This document shows positions 24,329-34,200 of a stretch of DNA of 53,215 nucleotides, one piece after another. The position numbers were made by a program, and so were the translations under genes. Location: NCBI GenBank assembly GCA_946220775.1, contig CAMIFC010000013.1:1-53215 (forward strand). The letters run 5' to 3'. The stretch is from an uncultured Corynebacterium sp. (GTDB taxonomy: Bacteria; Actinomycetota; Actinomycetes; Mycobacteriales; Mycobacteriaceae). Positions within the stretch are counted from its first letter, which is position 1. Each line of letters starts with the position of its first letter. The notes under the pieces were generated by a model. The model did not search any database and had not been told where the DNA came from. It was given only the letters and a program-made list of their open reading frames with translations.

Positions 24329-25348
24329 ATGAGCAAAAATCTGAAGTTCGCGGGCTTCGGTCAGCGCATGCTTGCCCTGTTCGTGGCTCTGGCCACGATG
24401 ATGGGCATGGTAGTAGTTGCGGCACCGCAGGCAACGGCTGCGGATAACCGTGCTAATCTCCGCCCGGGTTGCCACTGGGCTAAGTACAAATTCTTTGTCC
24501 AGAACTGCTACGTGGACTCCCCAGCAATGGGGCAAAAGATCATGGTGCAGATCCAGGCGTCCTCCCGAGGTGGCAACGCCGGGCTGTACATGCTGGACGG
24601 CCTCCGTGCTCCAGACACATACAGCGACTGGACCTACGGTGGCGACGCACCACGCAAGTTCGTCAATGACAACGTCACGTTGGTCATGCCAGTCGGTGGT
24701 AAAGGCCAGTTCTACACGGATTGGTCCGGCCCATGGAACGGCGACAACGGCCCAATGAAGCCTCGGTGGGAGACCTTCCTGACCCGCGAGCTTCCTGACT
24801 ACTTGGCGCGCGATTTCGGCGTGTCTAAAACGAATAACTCTATTATCGGCCTGTCCATGGGAGCGATGGCCGCGATGACCCTCGCTGGATGGCACCGTGA
24901 CCAGTTCAAGCAGGCGACCTCCTTCTCTGGTTACCTGAACCCAACTTGGCCGGGCTTCTACCTGGCGATGCACGCCGCGATGCAGGATTCTTCCGGGCCT
25001 GGTGCACAGGTGTGGAACATGTGGGGCAGCCCAGTGGACCCACGTCGTGTCCGCAATGACCCAACTCTGAACGCTGGTCGTTTCAATGGAATGCCACTGT
25101 ACCTGTCTTCATCCCCAGGTACTCTCGCGACGCCGAGCGACTTCTTGGCTAACCCGGCTCAGGAGATGTCCGCGATCCTCCTGGAGTTCACTTCCCGTAA
25201 CTCCACCGCGAAGTTCGAGCTTGCTGCCCGCGCAGCTGGTGCGAATGTCACGGTGAACTACCCGCCTGATGGTGTCCACAACTGGTCCACGTGGAACCGA
25301 GAGCTCAATAGCGCACGTCCGCACATTCTGCGCGCACTGGGTGCTTAA
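24329..25348 (+). CDS. cmt: Secreted mycolyltransferase (antigen 85 family)
   Basis: Corynebacterial mycolyltransferases move mycolate from trehalose monomycolate to a second trehalose monomycolate or to arabinogalactan. The 339-residue precursor has a signal peptide ending near ATAADN. The mature alpha/beta hydrolase domain has the nucleophile motif GLSMGAMAAMTLAG near residue 176 and the catalytic His in PDGVHNWSTWN near the C-terminus. One cysteine pair (GCHWAK and QNCYVDS) is visible near the mature N-terminus. It is short and has no LGFP repeats, unlike the next gene. An intrinsic terminator follows, so it is transcribed alone. Confidence 0.94.
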   Translation: MSKNLKFAGFGQRMLALFVALATMMGMVVVAAPQATAADNRANLRPGCHWAKYKFFVQNCYVDSPAMGQKIMVQIQASSRGGNAGLYMLDGLRAPDTYSDWTYGGDAPRKFVNDNVTLVMPVGGKGQFYTDWSGPWNGDNGPMKPRWETFLTRELPDYLARDFGVSKTNNSIIGLSMGAMAAMTLAGWHRDQFKQATSFSGYLNPTWPGFYLAMHAAMQDSSGPGAQVWNMWGSPVDPRRVRNDPTLNAGRFNGMPLYLSSSPGTLATPSDFLANPAQEMSAILLEFTSRNSTAKFELAARAAGANVTVNYPPDGVHNWSTWNRELNSARPHILRALGA

Positions 25349-25653
25349 AACCCGGCCGATTCCAACTCACCGCCTCCTGTTGCCCTTTCAAGGGGCGGGA
25401 GGCGGTTTCTTTTGCAATACTTGGCCTGTTTGAGCTTTACTCTCGACAATCACCCTGTAGTCTTAACCCTGAAGTAATGCTTTAGGCTTTCAGTGGAAGG
25501 CCTAAAGATTTGACCGTTTGGCGCTGAATTTCCCTCGTCGGAGCAGGAGGGGAACCTGCTCCGACGGATGGGTTTGGCACGCGCGGCCAACCACTCACCG
25601 ACCACATTCGCAGTTGGTCTTGACTGACTGCCTCCGACGTTTTGAAGGAAAGA
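25349..25653. other. Spacer between two mycolyltransferase genes
   Basis: After the strong terminator the rest of this 305-bp gap holds no recognisable gene. It presumably includes the promoter of the LGFP-containing mycolyltransferase, since the previous transcript ends here. I see no convincing -35/-10 pair. Confidence 0.6.
25369..25413 (+). terminator. Intrinsic terminator after mycolyltransferase
   Basis: A 9-bp G/C-rich stem (ACCGCCTCC with GGAGGCGGT) has an inner GCCCTT/AAGGGGC extension. TTTCTTTT follows directly. This is the clearest rho-independent terminator of the window. Confidence 0.85.
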
Positions 25654-27645
25654 ATGCACATGCGCTTAGCTGTGAATCTCCCCCGTCGTTCCCGTCTGGG
25701 AACTGCGACTCTCGCTCTGCCGCTGGCAGCGGCTCTCATCATGCCGCTGGGACCTGTGGCTCAGGCGCAGACCGGTAGCTCGTCATCCAGCCCAGGTTCG
25801 GGTACCAGCTACCTGGATCCGAAGAACGTAGCTCCGCGCACCCCCGTGCGTGTTGACGAGCAGATTCTTGAGGGGCTGCCGGAAGGGGTCTCAGTTGATC
25901 GCGTTGAGTGGATCACCGACCGCTGGGTCAACGTCTTCATTAATTCCGCGGCGATGCCGGGCAAGCCAGTGCAGGTTCAGATTCTGTTGGCCCGTGATTG
26001 GCACTCACAGCCAGATAGAGCGTTCCCCTCGGTGTGGGCGTTGGACGGCCTGCGTGCTCGTGAAGATGAATCCGGTTGGACGCTGTCTACCAACATCGCG
26101 AACTTCTACGCGGACAAGAACGTCAACGTTGTGCTGCCGGTCGGCGGCGAGTCCTCGTTCTACACCGATTGGCAGCAGCCAGATAAAGGCAAGCACTATA
26201 AGTGGGAGTCCTTCCTGACCCAGGAGCTGCCAGCGGTGCTGCGTGAAGGTTGGCGCTCGACGGAAGACCGCGCCATCGTCGGTCTATCCATGGGTGGTAC
26301 CGCCGCAATTAACCTGGCAGAGCGCTTCCCGAAGATGTGGAAGTTCGCTGGTTCCTTCTCCGGCTACCTCGACACGACCTCCCCAGGAATGCCTCAGGGC
26401 ATCGCCTACGCCACCAACGATGGTGGCGGATACGACGCGCAGAAGATGTGGGGTCCATTTGGCTCCAAGGACTGGTACGAACATGACCCGAAGCTTGGTG
26501 TTGAGCTGCTCAAGGATATGGACGTGTACGTATCTGCAGGCAATGGCGCCCCAGGAAAGACGGAAAAGCCAGGCCCACTACCCGGTATGTCGGACAACCT
26601 CGCCGGCACCGGCCTGGAGGTTATGTCCCGTCTGACCACCGACACCTTCGTGAAGGCTGCCAAGTCCAAGGGCGTCAACGTGATCACGAAGTTCCGCCCA
26701 TCGGGTGTGCACGACTGGCCGTACTGGCAGTTTGAAATGACCCAAGCCTGGCCACACATCGCAGATTCGCTGAAGCTGCCCGCCGAAGATCGCGGAGCCC
26801 GCTGTGCACCAGGCGGTGCGATCGGTGAGGCGCTGACCAATAACCCACGACTTGGTGGGCAAATGGGCGCCTGCATCTCGCAAGAATACGACGGCGCGAA
26901 GGCTGGAAAGGTCCAGGACTTCCGCGGCGGTCGCGCCTACTGGTCGGAAGGCACTGGTGCGCACTTCCTGTGGGGCCGCATCGGCGCGCTCTACGTGGAA
27001 ATGGATGCAACCAACTCCTGGTTGGGATACCCAATGTCGGAAGAACAGGTAATCTCCGGCGGTATGGGGCGGTTCGTAGCCTTCGAGAACGGCAACATCT
27101 ACTGGACGCACGAGACCGGTGCTGTGGCTGTGAAGAAGGACATGCTCGATGCGTGGGGCAACGCGAAGAACGCCCAGGGGCAGGGCTGGGAGAACGGTCC
27201 GCTGGGCTACCCGGTTGAGGCTGCACAGCAGTTGCCAGATGGCAGCGCGACCCAGAAATTCCAGAATGGCTCATTGGTCCGCACCAAGGATGGCAAAGTG
27301 CAGTACATTCAGGGCATGATTAATGCCAAGTACCAGGAACTTGGTGGCCCGACCGGTAAGCTCGGCTTCCCACGCACCGACGTGGCCGGCGAGGTTGTCG
27401 TCGGTAAGGACCGCTGGGGCCGCATGACGGAATTCGATAACGGCTACATCTACTGGACTCCAGAGACCGGCGCCCACGTTATTTACCGTGGCGCGATCTT
27501 GGACAAGTGGGCTGAGGCAGGCTGGGAGAACTCCAAGTTCGGCTACCCAACTGAAGATCAAAAGGCTATCCCAGCTGGTGGCGAATCAGTGAAGTTCCAA
27601 AAGGGCGAGATTCAGGAAATCAACGGACGGATTGTAACGAAGTAA
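25654..27645 (+). CDS. cop1: Secreted mycolyltransferase with C-terminal LGFP repeats
   Basis: This 663-residue precursor is the large PS1/Cop1-type corynebacterial mycolyltransferase. A signal peptide ends near VAQAQTG. The mycolyltransferase domain (about residues 50-390) has GLSMGGTAAINLAERF and the catalytic His in SGVHDWPYW. The C-terminal third contains about four LGFP-type repeats (SWLGYPMSEEQ, GPLGYPVEAAQ, GKLGFPRTDVA, SKFGYPTEDQK), which are thought to anchor the protein to the wall. I chose ATG 25654; ATG 25660 has better spacing to AAGGA, and the ORF also runs back to a TTG at 25642. The stop overlaps the next start (TAATG), coupling it to the lipoprotein gene. Confidence 0.94.
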   Translation: MHMRLAVNLPRRSRLGTATLALPLAAALIMPLGPVAQAQTGSSSSSPGSGTSYLDPKNVAPRTPVRVDEQILEGLPEGVSVDRVEWITDRWVNVFINSAAMPGKPVQVQILLARDWHSQPDRAFPSVWALDGLRAREDESGWTLSTNIANFYADKNVNVVLPVGGESSFYTDWQQPDKGKHYKWESFLTQELPAVLREGWRSTEDRAIVGLSMGGTAAINLAERFPKMWKFAGSFSGYLDTTSPGMPQGIAYATNDGGGYDAQKMWGPFGSKDWYEHDPKLGVELLKDMDVYVSAGNGAPGKTEKPGPLPGMSDNLAGTGLEVMSRLTTDTFVKAAKSKGVNVITKFRPSGVHDWPYWQFEMTQAWPHIADSLKLPAEDRGARCAPGGAIGEALTNNPRLGGQMGACISQEYDGAKAGKVQDFRGGRAYWSEGTGAHFLWGRIGALYVEMDATNSWLGYPMSEEQVISGGMGRFVAFENGNIYWTHETGAVAVKKDMLDAWGNAKNAQGQGWENGPLGYPVEAAQQLPDGSATQKFQNGSLVRTKDGKVQYIQGMINAKYQELGGPTGKLGFPRTDVAGEVVVGKDRWGRMTEFDNGYIYWTPETGAHVIYRGAILDKWAEAGWENSKFGYPTEDQKAIPAGGESVKFQKGEIQEINGRIVTK

Positions 27646-28214
27646 TGACTGGCGACAGGACCCGCGCCCTCGCTGCGGCCGCTAGTGCGGCCCTGCTACT
27701 TACGGTGACCGCCTGCGGCGGTGGAAGCACGGTTGATAACGCTGAAACCGGTACGGCTGACGTCCCCAACGTCTCCGAATCGGCGTCCGCGTCGCCGTCG
27801 GAATCCGAGGATCCTTCGGAGGACGCCAACCGCAGCAGTGGTTCCTCGTCCACCGATCGGACATCCAGCGGGGATGAGGCGCGCGATGGTGGTGTGCAGC
27901 CAGTGGATGAAGTCCCTCAAGGTGGACAGCGGAGCGAGGAAGAAACGGCATTCCTCGACCAGCTCAAGGACGATGGCATTGACCTGAGCAAGGAATCTCC
28001 GGAATCGCGGGACGGCCTGCAGGCGCAGATCCTCTCCGCGGGGTACCAATATTGTGGAAACAAGGACACGCCGTTGGTGGGTGTCGTGGCCGGGCAGCTG
28101 CAAACCCAAGGGCTGCTCGGGACGGATGACCCTAGCGATGAGCAGGTCTTTGACCGTACCGTGAAAAACATCCACACCGCCGCCAAGGACCATCTGTGCG
28201 GCAAGTCGAATTAA
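27645..28214 (+). CDS. DUF732-type lipoprotein
   Basis: This 189-residue protein has a lipoprotein signal with the lipobox LLLTVTAC (Cys near residue 24). A Ser/Glu/Asp-rich linker of about 65 residues follows, then a C-terminal DUF732-like domain (AFLDQLKDDGIDLS to DHLCGKS) with two conserved cysteines. It is predicted to sit on the outer face of the membrane. Function is unknown. It is translationally coupled to the upstream mycolyltransferase gene and lies 12 bp before the cutinase-like gene, so it belongs to the mycolate operon and may assist mycolate transfer. That role is inference from context. Confidence 0.8.
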   Translation: MTGDRTRALAAAASAALLLTVTACGGGSTVDNAETGTADVPNVSESASASPSESEDPSEDANRSSGSSSTDRTSSGDEARDGGVQPVDEVPQGGQRSEEETAFLDQLKDDGIDLSKESPESRDGLQAQILSAGYQYCGNKDTPLVGVVAGQLQTQGLLGTDDPSDEQVFDRTVKNIHTAAKDHLCGKSN

Positions 28215-28226
28215 GCAGAAAGCGCC

Positions 28227-29168
28227 ATGCGAAAAATTCTTACCGTCCTGGCCGTGCTCGCTGTCATTGTGCTCATCGTCGCAGGCATTGGGCAGTGGCT
28301 GAACTTTAGTGGACCGGGAAAGCCACCAACCCCACCGGGAAAAGACGGTTCTGGGCAAGAAACCGAAGCCACCAGCCCCAACCCACCGAGCTGCGTGGAC
28401 TATGAGGTTATTTCCATCCCCGGCACCTGGGAATCCAAGGCTGACGATGACCCTGTGAACCCGACCGCCAATCCGCGGTCGCTGATGCTGCACGTCACCC
28501 GCCCGCTGCAGGAGCAGACGGACCCGGCCAAGGTGAAGGTCTGGACCGTTCCTTATGTGGCACAGTTCCGCAACATCAACGATCAGAAGCAGATGTCTTA
28601 CGACGACTCCCGCAAGCAAGGTCTTGGCCGAGTTGTTGGCGAGATGCAGAAGATGAACTCCGAGTGTCCAGCAACCAAGTTCGTCCTGGCTGGTTTCAGC
28701 CAGGGTGCGGTGATTGCGGGGGACTTGGCGTCCAACATTGGCAATGGTCGGGGACCGGTGGACCCAAGCCTGGTCGCTGGCGTGGCGTTGATCGCCGACG
28801 GTCGCCAGGAACCACAGCACGGTGAGCTGGTCGGCAACAAGGCGAACCGCGGGATCGGTGCGGAGGTAACCCTGCACCCAGTGAACGCGCTGGTACAGCC
28901 CATCGTGCCGGGTGCGACGATGCGTGGTGGCCGTCCGGACGGCTTCGGTGCGCTGGACGCACGCGTCATGAACTTCTGTGCCCCCGGCGACACAGTTTGC
29001 GATGCGCCACGCCACATTGGCGACGCGCTGAGCCGAGCGCGCGAATATGCCGAGATGAACGGCATCCACGCGCACTACGATACGAACCGCGATGTGGTGG
29101 ATGGCATGACGGCGCCGGAATGGATCGTCAACTGGGTGAAAGATCTGACCAGCCAGCCAATCAGATAG
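28227..29168 (+). CDS. Cutinase-like envelope lipase/thioesterase (Rv3802 type)
   Basis: This 313-residue protein has an N-terminal membrane helix (ILTVLAVLAVIVLIVAGIG) and an extracytoplasmic cutinase-family domain. The nucleophile elbow is LAGFSQGAVIAGDLA near residue 160. An Asp/His pair follows in the CAPGDTVCD and IHAHYD regions. The Mycobacterium Rv3802c homologue is an essential phospholipase/thioesterase tied to mycolate metabolism. The same gene sits upstream of fadD32 and pks13 in all mycolata I know. It is likely co-transcribed with the two preceding genes. Confidence 0.92.
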   Translation: MRKILTVLAVLAVIVLIVAGIGQWLNFSGPGKPPTPPGKDGSGQETEATSPNPPSCVDYEVISIPGTWESKADDDPVNPTANPRSLMLHVTRPLQEQTDPAKVKVWTVPYVAQFRNINDQKQMSYDDSRKQGLGRVVGEMQKMNSECPATKFVLAGFSQGAVIAGDLASNIGNGRGPVDPSLVAGVALIADGRQEPQHGELVGNKANRGIGAEVTLHPVNALVQPIVPGATMRGGRPDGFGALDARVMNFCAPGDTVCDAPRHIGDALSRAREYAEMNGIHAHYDTNRDVVDGMTAPEWIVNWVKDLTSQPIR

Positions 29169-29270
29169 CCAATATGGCGCCGTTTGGCGCCTGACCCACT
29201 ATCATGCTCTCCAGATCTTTAACTTGATAAAACTAAACGTAATGCAACGATGAAGGGACCAGGTTCACGG

Positions 29271-31148
29271 ATGGATATCAATTCCGCAATGGCGCAGTTC
29301 TTCGATGGGGAAGGCAACATTGCCGTTCCTGATCAGCTGACGATCTCTGGCATGAGCGAAATGCTGTTCACCATGGCGAAGATGGAGGGGAACACCGGAG
29401 ACACGCTGATCCGCTACTGGGACTTCTCCGAGTCCGCCGAAGGCCAGCTGCGGGAGCTCAGTCGCGAAGAGGTCAATACCCGCATCAAGGTCGTGTGCGT
29501 GCGTCTGAAGCAGGTTGCCGAAAAGGGTGCCCGCGTGGCCATCCTCGCCAACAACTCGCCGGAATACATCTACAGCTTCCTAGGCATCATGTACGCCGGT
29601 ATGGTCCCGGTCCCGCTGTATGACCCGAACGAGCCAGGCCATGCCAATCACCTGAACGCCGTGCTGGATTCCGCGGAGCCAGAAGTGGTCGTCACCAACA
29701 AGGTGTCGGCCGGAGCAGTTCGCTCCTTCTTCGCTGACCGCCCAGCAGCGCAGCGCCCGCGCGTGCTGACGGTCGACGCGCTGCCAGATAGCCTCGCCGA
29801 GAAGTGGGAAAACCCAATGATGGCGATGCTGGCCAACCCGGAGCTCGCACCGAAGAGCACCGACGAGGCCTTCCTGCAGTACACCTCGGGCTCCACCCGC
29901 ACCCCGGCTGGTGTGGTGCTGACCCACAAGTCCATCGTCACCAACGTCCTGCAGATCTTCAGCGCCGGCAAGCTGCAGATGCCGATGCGTCTATCCACGT
30001 GGCTGCCGCTGCACCACGACATGGGCATCATCCTGGCGGTGTTTGTCTCCGTTCTCGGTGTGCCATTCGACCTGATGAGCCCGCGGGACTTCATCCAGGA
30101 CCCAGCTCGGTGGATGAAGCAGTTGCACCCAGTGACGTCCGAAGAAAACATTTACACCGTCGTGCCGAACTTCGCGCTCGAGCTGGCCACGCGCTACGCG
30201 AACCCAGCCGACGAGGCCAACGTGGAACGCCTGAAGGGCCTCGACCTGTCGCAGGTCGACGGCCTGATCAACGGCTCGGAGCCCGTCACTCACGCGTCGG
30301 TGGAACGCTTCTTGGAGCTGTTCGGTGAGTACAACCTGAAGCGCGAAGCGATGCGCCCGTCCTACGGTCTGGCCGAGGCGTCGCTGCTGGTGACGATCCC
30401 GCAGAACCCAGAGCGTCCGGTCACCAAGTGGTTCGACCGCGATGACCTGGCCGCTGGCACCGCCACGGAGCTGGCCGAAGGTGATGCGAAGGCCATGCCG
30501 CTGACGTCCGTGGGGCAGGTCTGCCCACCACAGGTGCTGTGCATCGTGGACCCGGAAACCGAAAAGGAACTCACGGACGGCAATGTCGGCGAGCTGTGGG
30601 TCAACGGTGACAACATGGCGGCCGGTTATCTCAACCGCGAGGACGAGACCATCGAAACCTTCCGTAACAATCTGCCTGCCAGCGCACGATTGACCGAGGG
30701 AAGTCGATCCGGCGACGCACCGGAGGACAACTGGATGCGCACCGGCGACCTGGGCGTGATTGTTGACGACGAAGTGTTCATCACTGGTCGCCTCAAGGAC
30801 CTGATCATCGTCGCTGGCCGTAACCACTACCCGCAGGATATTGAGGACACGGTCAACGCTGCGACGGACCAGACCGCCACCGGTGTGCTCGCTGCCTTCG
30901 CCGTCTCCGCTGATGAGACCGGTAAGGACGTCGAAGGCCTGGTCATCGTCGCCGAGCGCGACCCGGAGGCCGACCCTGCCAACGATGAGGACGCCAAGGC
31001 CGCCATCCGCTCTGCGGTGTCCAAGACGCATGGTCTGCAGCCTGCAGACATTCGCATCGTGGGTACCGGGGAGATTCCGCGGTCCAGCGCGAATAAGATC
31101 GCTCGTCGCGTCGCGGCGAAGAACTACCTGGCCGGTAGTTTTAACTAG
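29271..31148 (+). CDS. fadD32: Long-chain fatty acyl-AMP ligase FadD32
   Basis: FadD32 activates the meromycolate-type fatty acid as acyl-AMP and loads it onto the N-terminal ACP of Pks13. The AMP-binding motif is YTSGSTRTPAGVVLTH near residue 205. SYGLAEASLLVT follows near residue 364, then the hinge region GRLKDLIIVAGRNHYPQDIE. I start at ATG 29271 (MDINSAMAQFFD, 625 residues) because it has an AGG about 7 bases upstream. ATG 29250 adds seven residues and has no ribosome binding site. The gene order fadD32-pks13-accD4 is the conserved mycolate condensation module. Confidence 0.95.
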   Translation: MDINSAMAQFFDGEGNIAVPDQLTISGMSEMLFTMAKMEGNTGDTLIRYWDFSESAEGQLRELSREEVNTRIKVVCVRLKQVAEKGARVAILANNSPEYIYSFLGIMYAGMVPVPLYDPNEPGHANHLNAVLDSAEPEVVVTNKVSAGAVRSFFADRPAAQRPRVLTVDALPDSLAEKWENPMMAMLANPELAPKSTDEAFLQYTSGSTRTPAGVVLTHKSIVTNVLQIFSAGKLQMPMRLSTWLPLHHDMGIILAVFVSVLGVPFDLMSPRDFIQDPARWMKQLHPVTSEENIYTVVPNFALELATRYANPADEANVERLKGLDLSQVDGLINGSEPVTHASVERFLELFGEYNLKREAMRPSYGLAEASLLVTIPQNPERPVTKWFDRDDLAAGTATELAEGDAKAMPLTSVGQVCPPQVLCIVDPETEKELTDGNVGELWVNGDNMAAGYLNREDETIETFRNNLPASARLTEGSRSGDAPEDNWMRTGDLGVIVDDEVFITGRLKDLIIVAGRNHYPQDIEDTVNAATDQTATGVLAAFAVSADETGKDVEGLVIVAERDPEADPANDEDAKAAIRSAVSKTHGLQPADIRIVGTGEIPRSSANKIARRVAAKNYLAGSFN

Positions 31149-31289
31149 CCCACAATCCGGGCGCGGCGATTGTCGGTTGCCCTCTGTATCAGCCGGCTTG
31201 CGTCCGCTAGGATGAACCGATTGGGTCGGTGTGCCGAAAACACCGGCACCCGAAAGCCCCAATGATGGAGAGGAACGGACCCGCTCGCA

Positions 31290-34200
31290 ATGGCACAAGA
31301 TAACGCGGCGCAGCAGCTCAATACGCGCCCACGCAACGTCGCAGAAATGCGGCAGTGGTTGAGGAACTGGGTAGCGAAGACCGTCGAAGTGCCGGTTGCC
31401 GAGGTCGGCGACGAGCAACTCCTCGAGGAATTCGGGTTGTCCTCCCGCGACGTTGTCGTTCTTTCCGGCGACCTGCAGCGTCTCACCGGTTCAGTATTGG
31501 ACGCCACGGTGGCTTATGAGCACAACACCATTTCGTCGCTTGCTGACTACCTGATGCATGTGGATCAGATTGAGTCCGAGGGGCTCGACGGCCGTGCCGC
31601 GATTACCGCGAACTCTGGTGCGGCGCTGACTCCCGGCCAGCGAGACATCGCGATCGTCGGTATGGCGGGCACCTACCCAGGTGCCGAGAATGCCGAGCAG
31701 ATGTGGGACATGCTGATCGGCTACGAGGACGGCATTTCCGAACCACCAGCGAACCGCTGGACCGAGTGGTCCAACGACCCAGAGATGACTCGCCGCATGG
31801 CCGAGGCCGAGCTGATTGGTGGCTACCTGCCGGACCTGGCGGAATTTGACGCGGAGTTCTTCGGCCTTTCCCCCATCGAGGCCGCGAACATGGATCCACA
31901 GCAGCGCATTCTGCTGAAGCTGACATGGGACGCGATGGAAGACGCGCTCATTCCCGCGAACACCCTGCGGGGCGCGAACGTGGGCGTGTTCATGGGGTCT
32001 ACGAACAATGACTACGCAAACCTCATCACCGCCGATTCTTCGGCGGCGCACCCTTATGCGCTGACGGGGAACTCCACCTCCATCATCGCTAACCGTTTGT
32101 CCTACGCCTTCGATTTCCGTGGCCCATCCGTGGCGATGGATACGGCATGTTCGTCCTCCTTGGTGGCGATCCACCAGGCCGTGCGTTCCCTGCGCGATGG
32201 GGATTCGGACGTGGCGGTCGCCGGTGGCGTCAACTTGCTGGCCAGCCCATTTGCGACGGTCGCGTTCTCTGAGCTGGGCGTGCTCAGCCCAACCGGTCAG
32301 ATCCACGCGTTTTCGGACGACGCCGACGGCATTGTCCGGTCTGACGGGGCTGGCGTCCTGGTGTTGAAGCGCTTGGCAGACGCGCAACGGGACGGAAACA
32401 ACATCCTCGGCATCGTCAAGGGCTCCGCAGTGAACTCGGACGGCCGGTCCAATGGGCTGACCGCGCCGAACCCGGATGCGCAGGTCGATGTGCTGCGGGC
32501 GGCTTACGCCGACGCGGGCATTGACCCAACGAGTGTGGACTACGTCGAGGCACACGGTACCGGCACGATCCTGGGCGACCCGATCGAGGCGACGGCCCTC
32601 GGCGCGGTGCTGGGCGCTGGTCGCGATGCATCGAAGCCGACTTTGTTGGGCTCTGCGAAAACGAACTTCGGGCACACCGAGGCCGCCGCGGGTGTCGCCG
32701 GCGTGATGAAGGTACTCATGGCGATGCGCGAGGGCGTGCTGCCGCCGAGCCTGAACTACTCCGGCCCGAATCCCTACATCGACTTTGATGGCGAAAAGCT
32801 GGAGGTCGTGGAGGACGCCCGCGAGTGGCCGGAGTACTCCGGTCGCGCCATCGCTGGTGTGTCCGGCTTTGGTTTTGGGGGTACGAACGCCCACGTCGTC
32901 ATCGCAGCCCCGACCGCCGCGGAGCTCGCCGGGGACGTCGACGGTGCCGCGGGGCGTCAGGAAAGCATCATCGATTGGGACGCCATTGCCACCACCGGTA
33001 GCAGCAACGACGACGCGGAGGAGGGCGTGGCTCCTGCCGGCGCTCTGCTTGCTGTCTCTGGCTTATTGCCATCTCGCCGCCGCCAGGCAGCGGCTGACCT
33101 GCGCGACTGGCTGGCGGGTAACCCGACCGCCGACCTGCGCGATGTGGCGGCCGTGTTGGCAGGGCGCAATCACGCGCGTTCCCGCGGCATGGTTATCGCC
33201 AACACCCACGAGGACGCCCTGGACGGCCTGAACCGACTCGCCGAAGGCAAGCGCGGCCAGAATGTCGCGGTGGCTGACTCTCCAGAGGCCACCGGCCCGG
33301 TGTGGGTGTACTCCGGTTTCGGCTCCCAGCACCGCAAGATGGGCAAGGAGCTCTTCGAGCTGTCTCCATTCTTCGCCGCACGTCTGCGCGAGATCGACGC
33401 CGTGATCCAGCAGGAATCCGGCTGGTCACTAGTCGAGAAGATCCTCGACGATGAGCAAACTTATGACCTCGAATCCGCGCAGGTCGGCATCACCGCGATC
33501 CAGATCGCGCTGACAGACCTCATGCGCGAGCTGGGGCTGCGCCCAAGCGCGGTCGTCGGCCAATCGCTCGGCGAAATCGCTGCTGGTTACGCCGTTGGCG
33601 GCCTATCCATGCCAGACGCCATGCGCGTCGCCTGCCACCGCTCCCGCCTCATGGGTGAGGGGGAGTCCTTCCTCGACGAAGCAGACCAAGGCGCCATGGC
33701 CGTGGTGGAGCTTGGTGTGGACGCGTTGGCGTCCTTCCAAAAAGAACACCCAGAATTCGACCAGGTGGAACCGGCGGTGTACGCCGCACCGGGCATGACC
33801 ACCGTGGGTGGTCCGCGCGAACCAGTGCAAAAGCTCGTGGAACATCTGGAAGGCGAGGGCAAGTTCGCCCGCATGCTGGACGTGAAGGGTGCAGGGCATA
33901 CGTCGATGCTCGACCCGATCCTGGGTGAGCTGCACTTCGAAATCGCGGATATCCAGGCGCAGCCGATCCACACGACGCTGTACTCCACCGTCCACCGTGG
34001 CGAGGTTTATCAGCCGGGCGCGAAGGTGCACACCGCGGAGTACTACGTTCACTGCACCCGCTACCCGGTGTGGTTCTCGGACGCGACGGGCAAGCAGTTC
34101 GATGATGGATTCCGCACCTTCGTGGAATTCTCCGCCAACCCGGTGGCGCTGATGCCGCTGATGAATAACGCGTTTGCGCATGACGCTGGCGAATCCAAGC

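Noticed and set aside
27696..31418. Long antisense frames opposite the lipoprotein, lipase and fadD32 genes
   Set aside because: Codon-position shadows of strong genes, without ribosome binding sites or recognisable domains.
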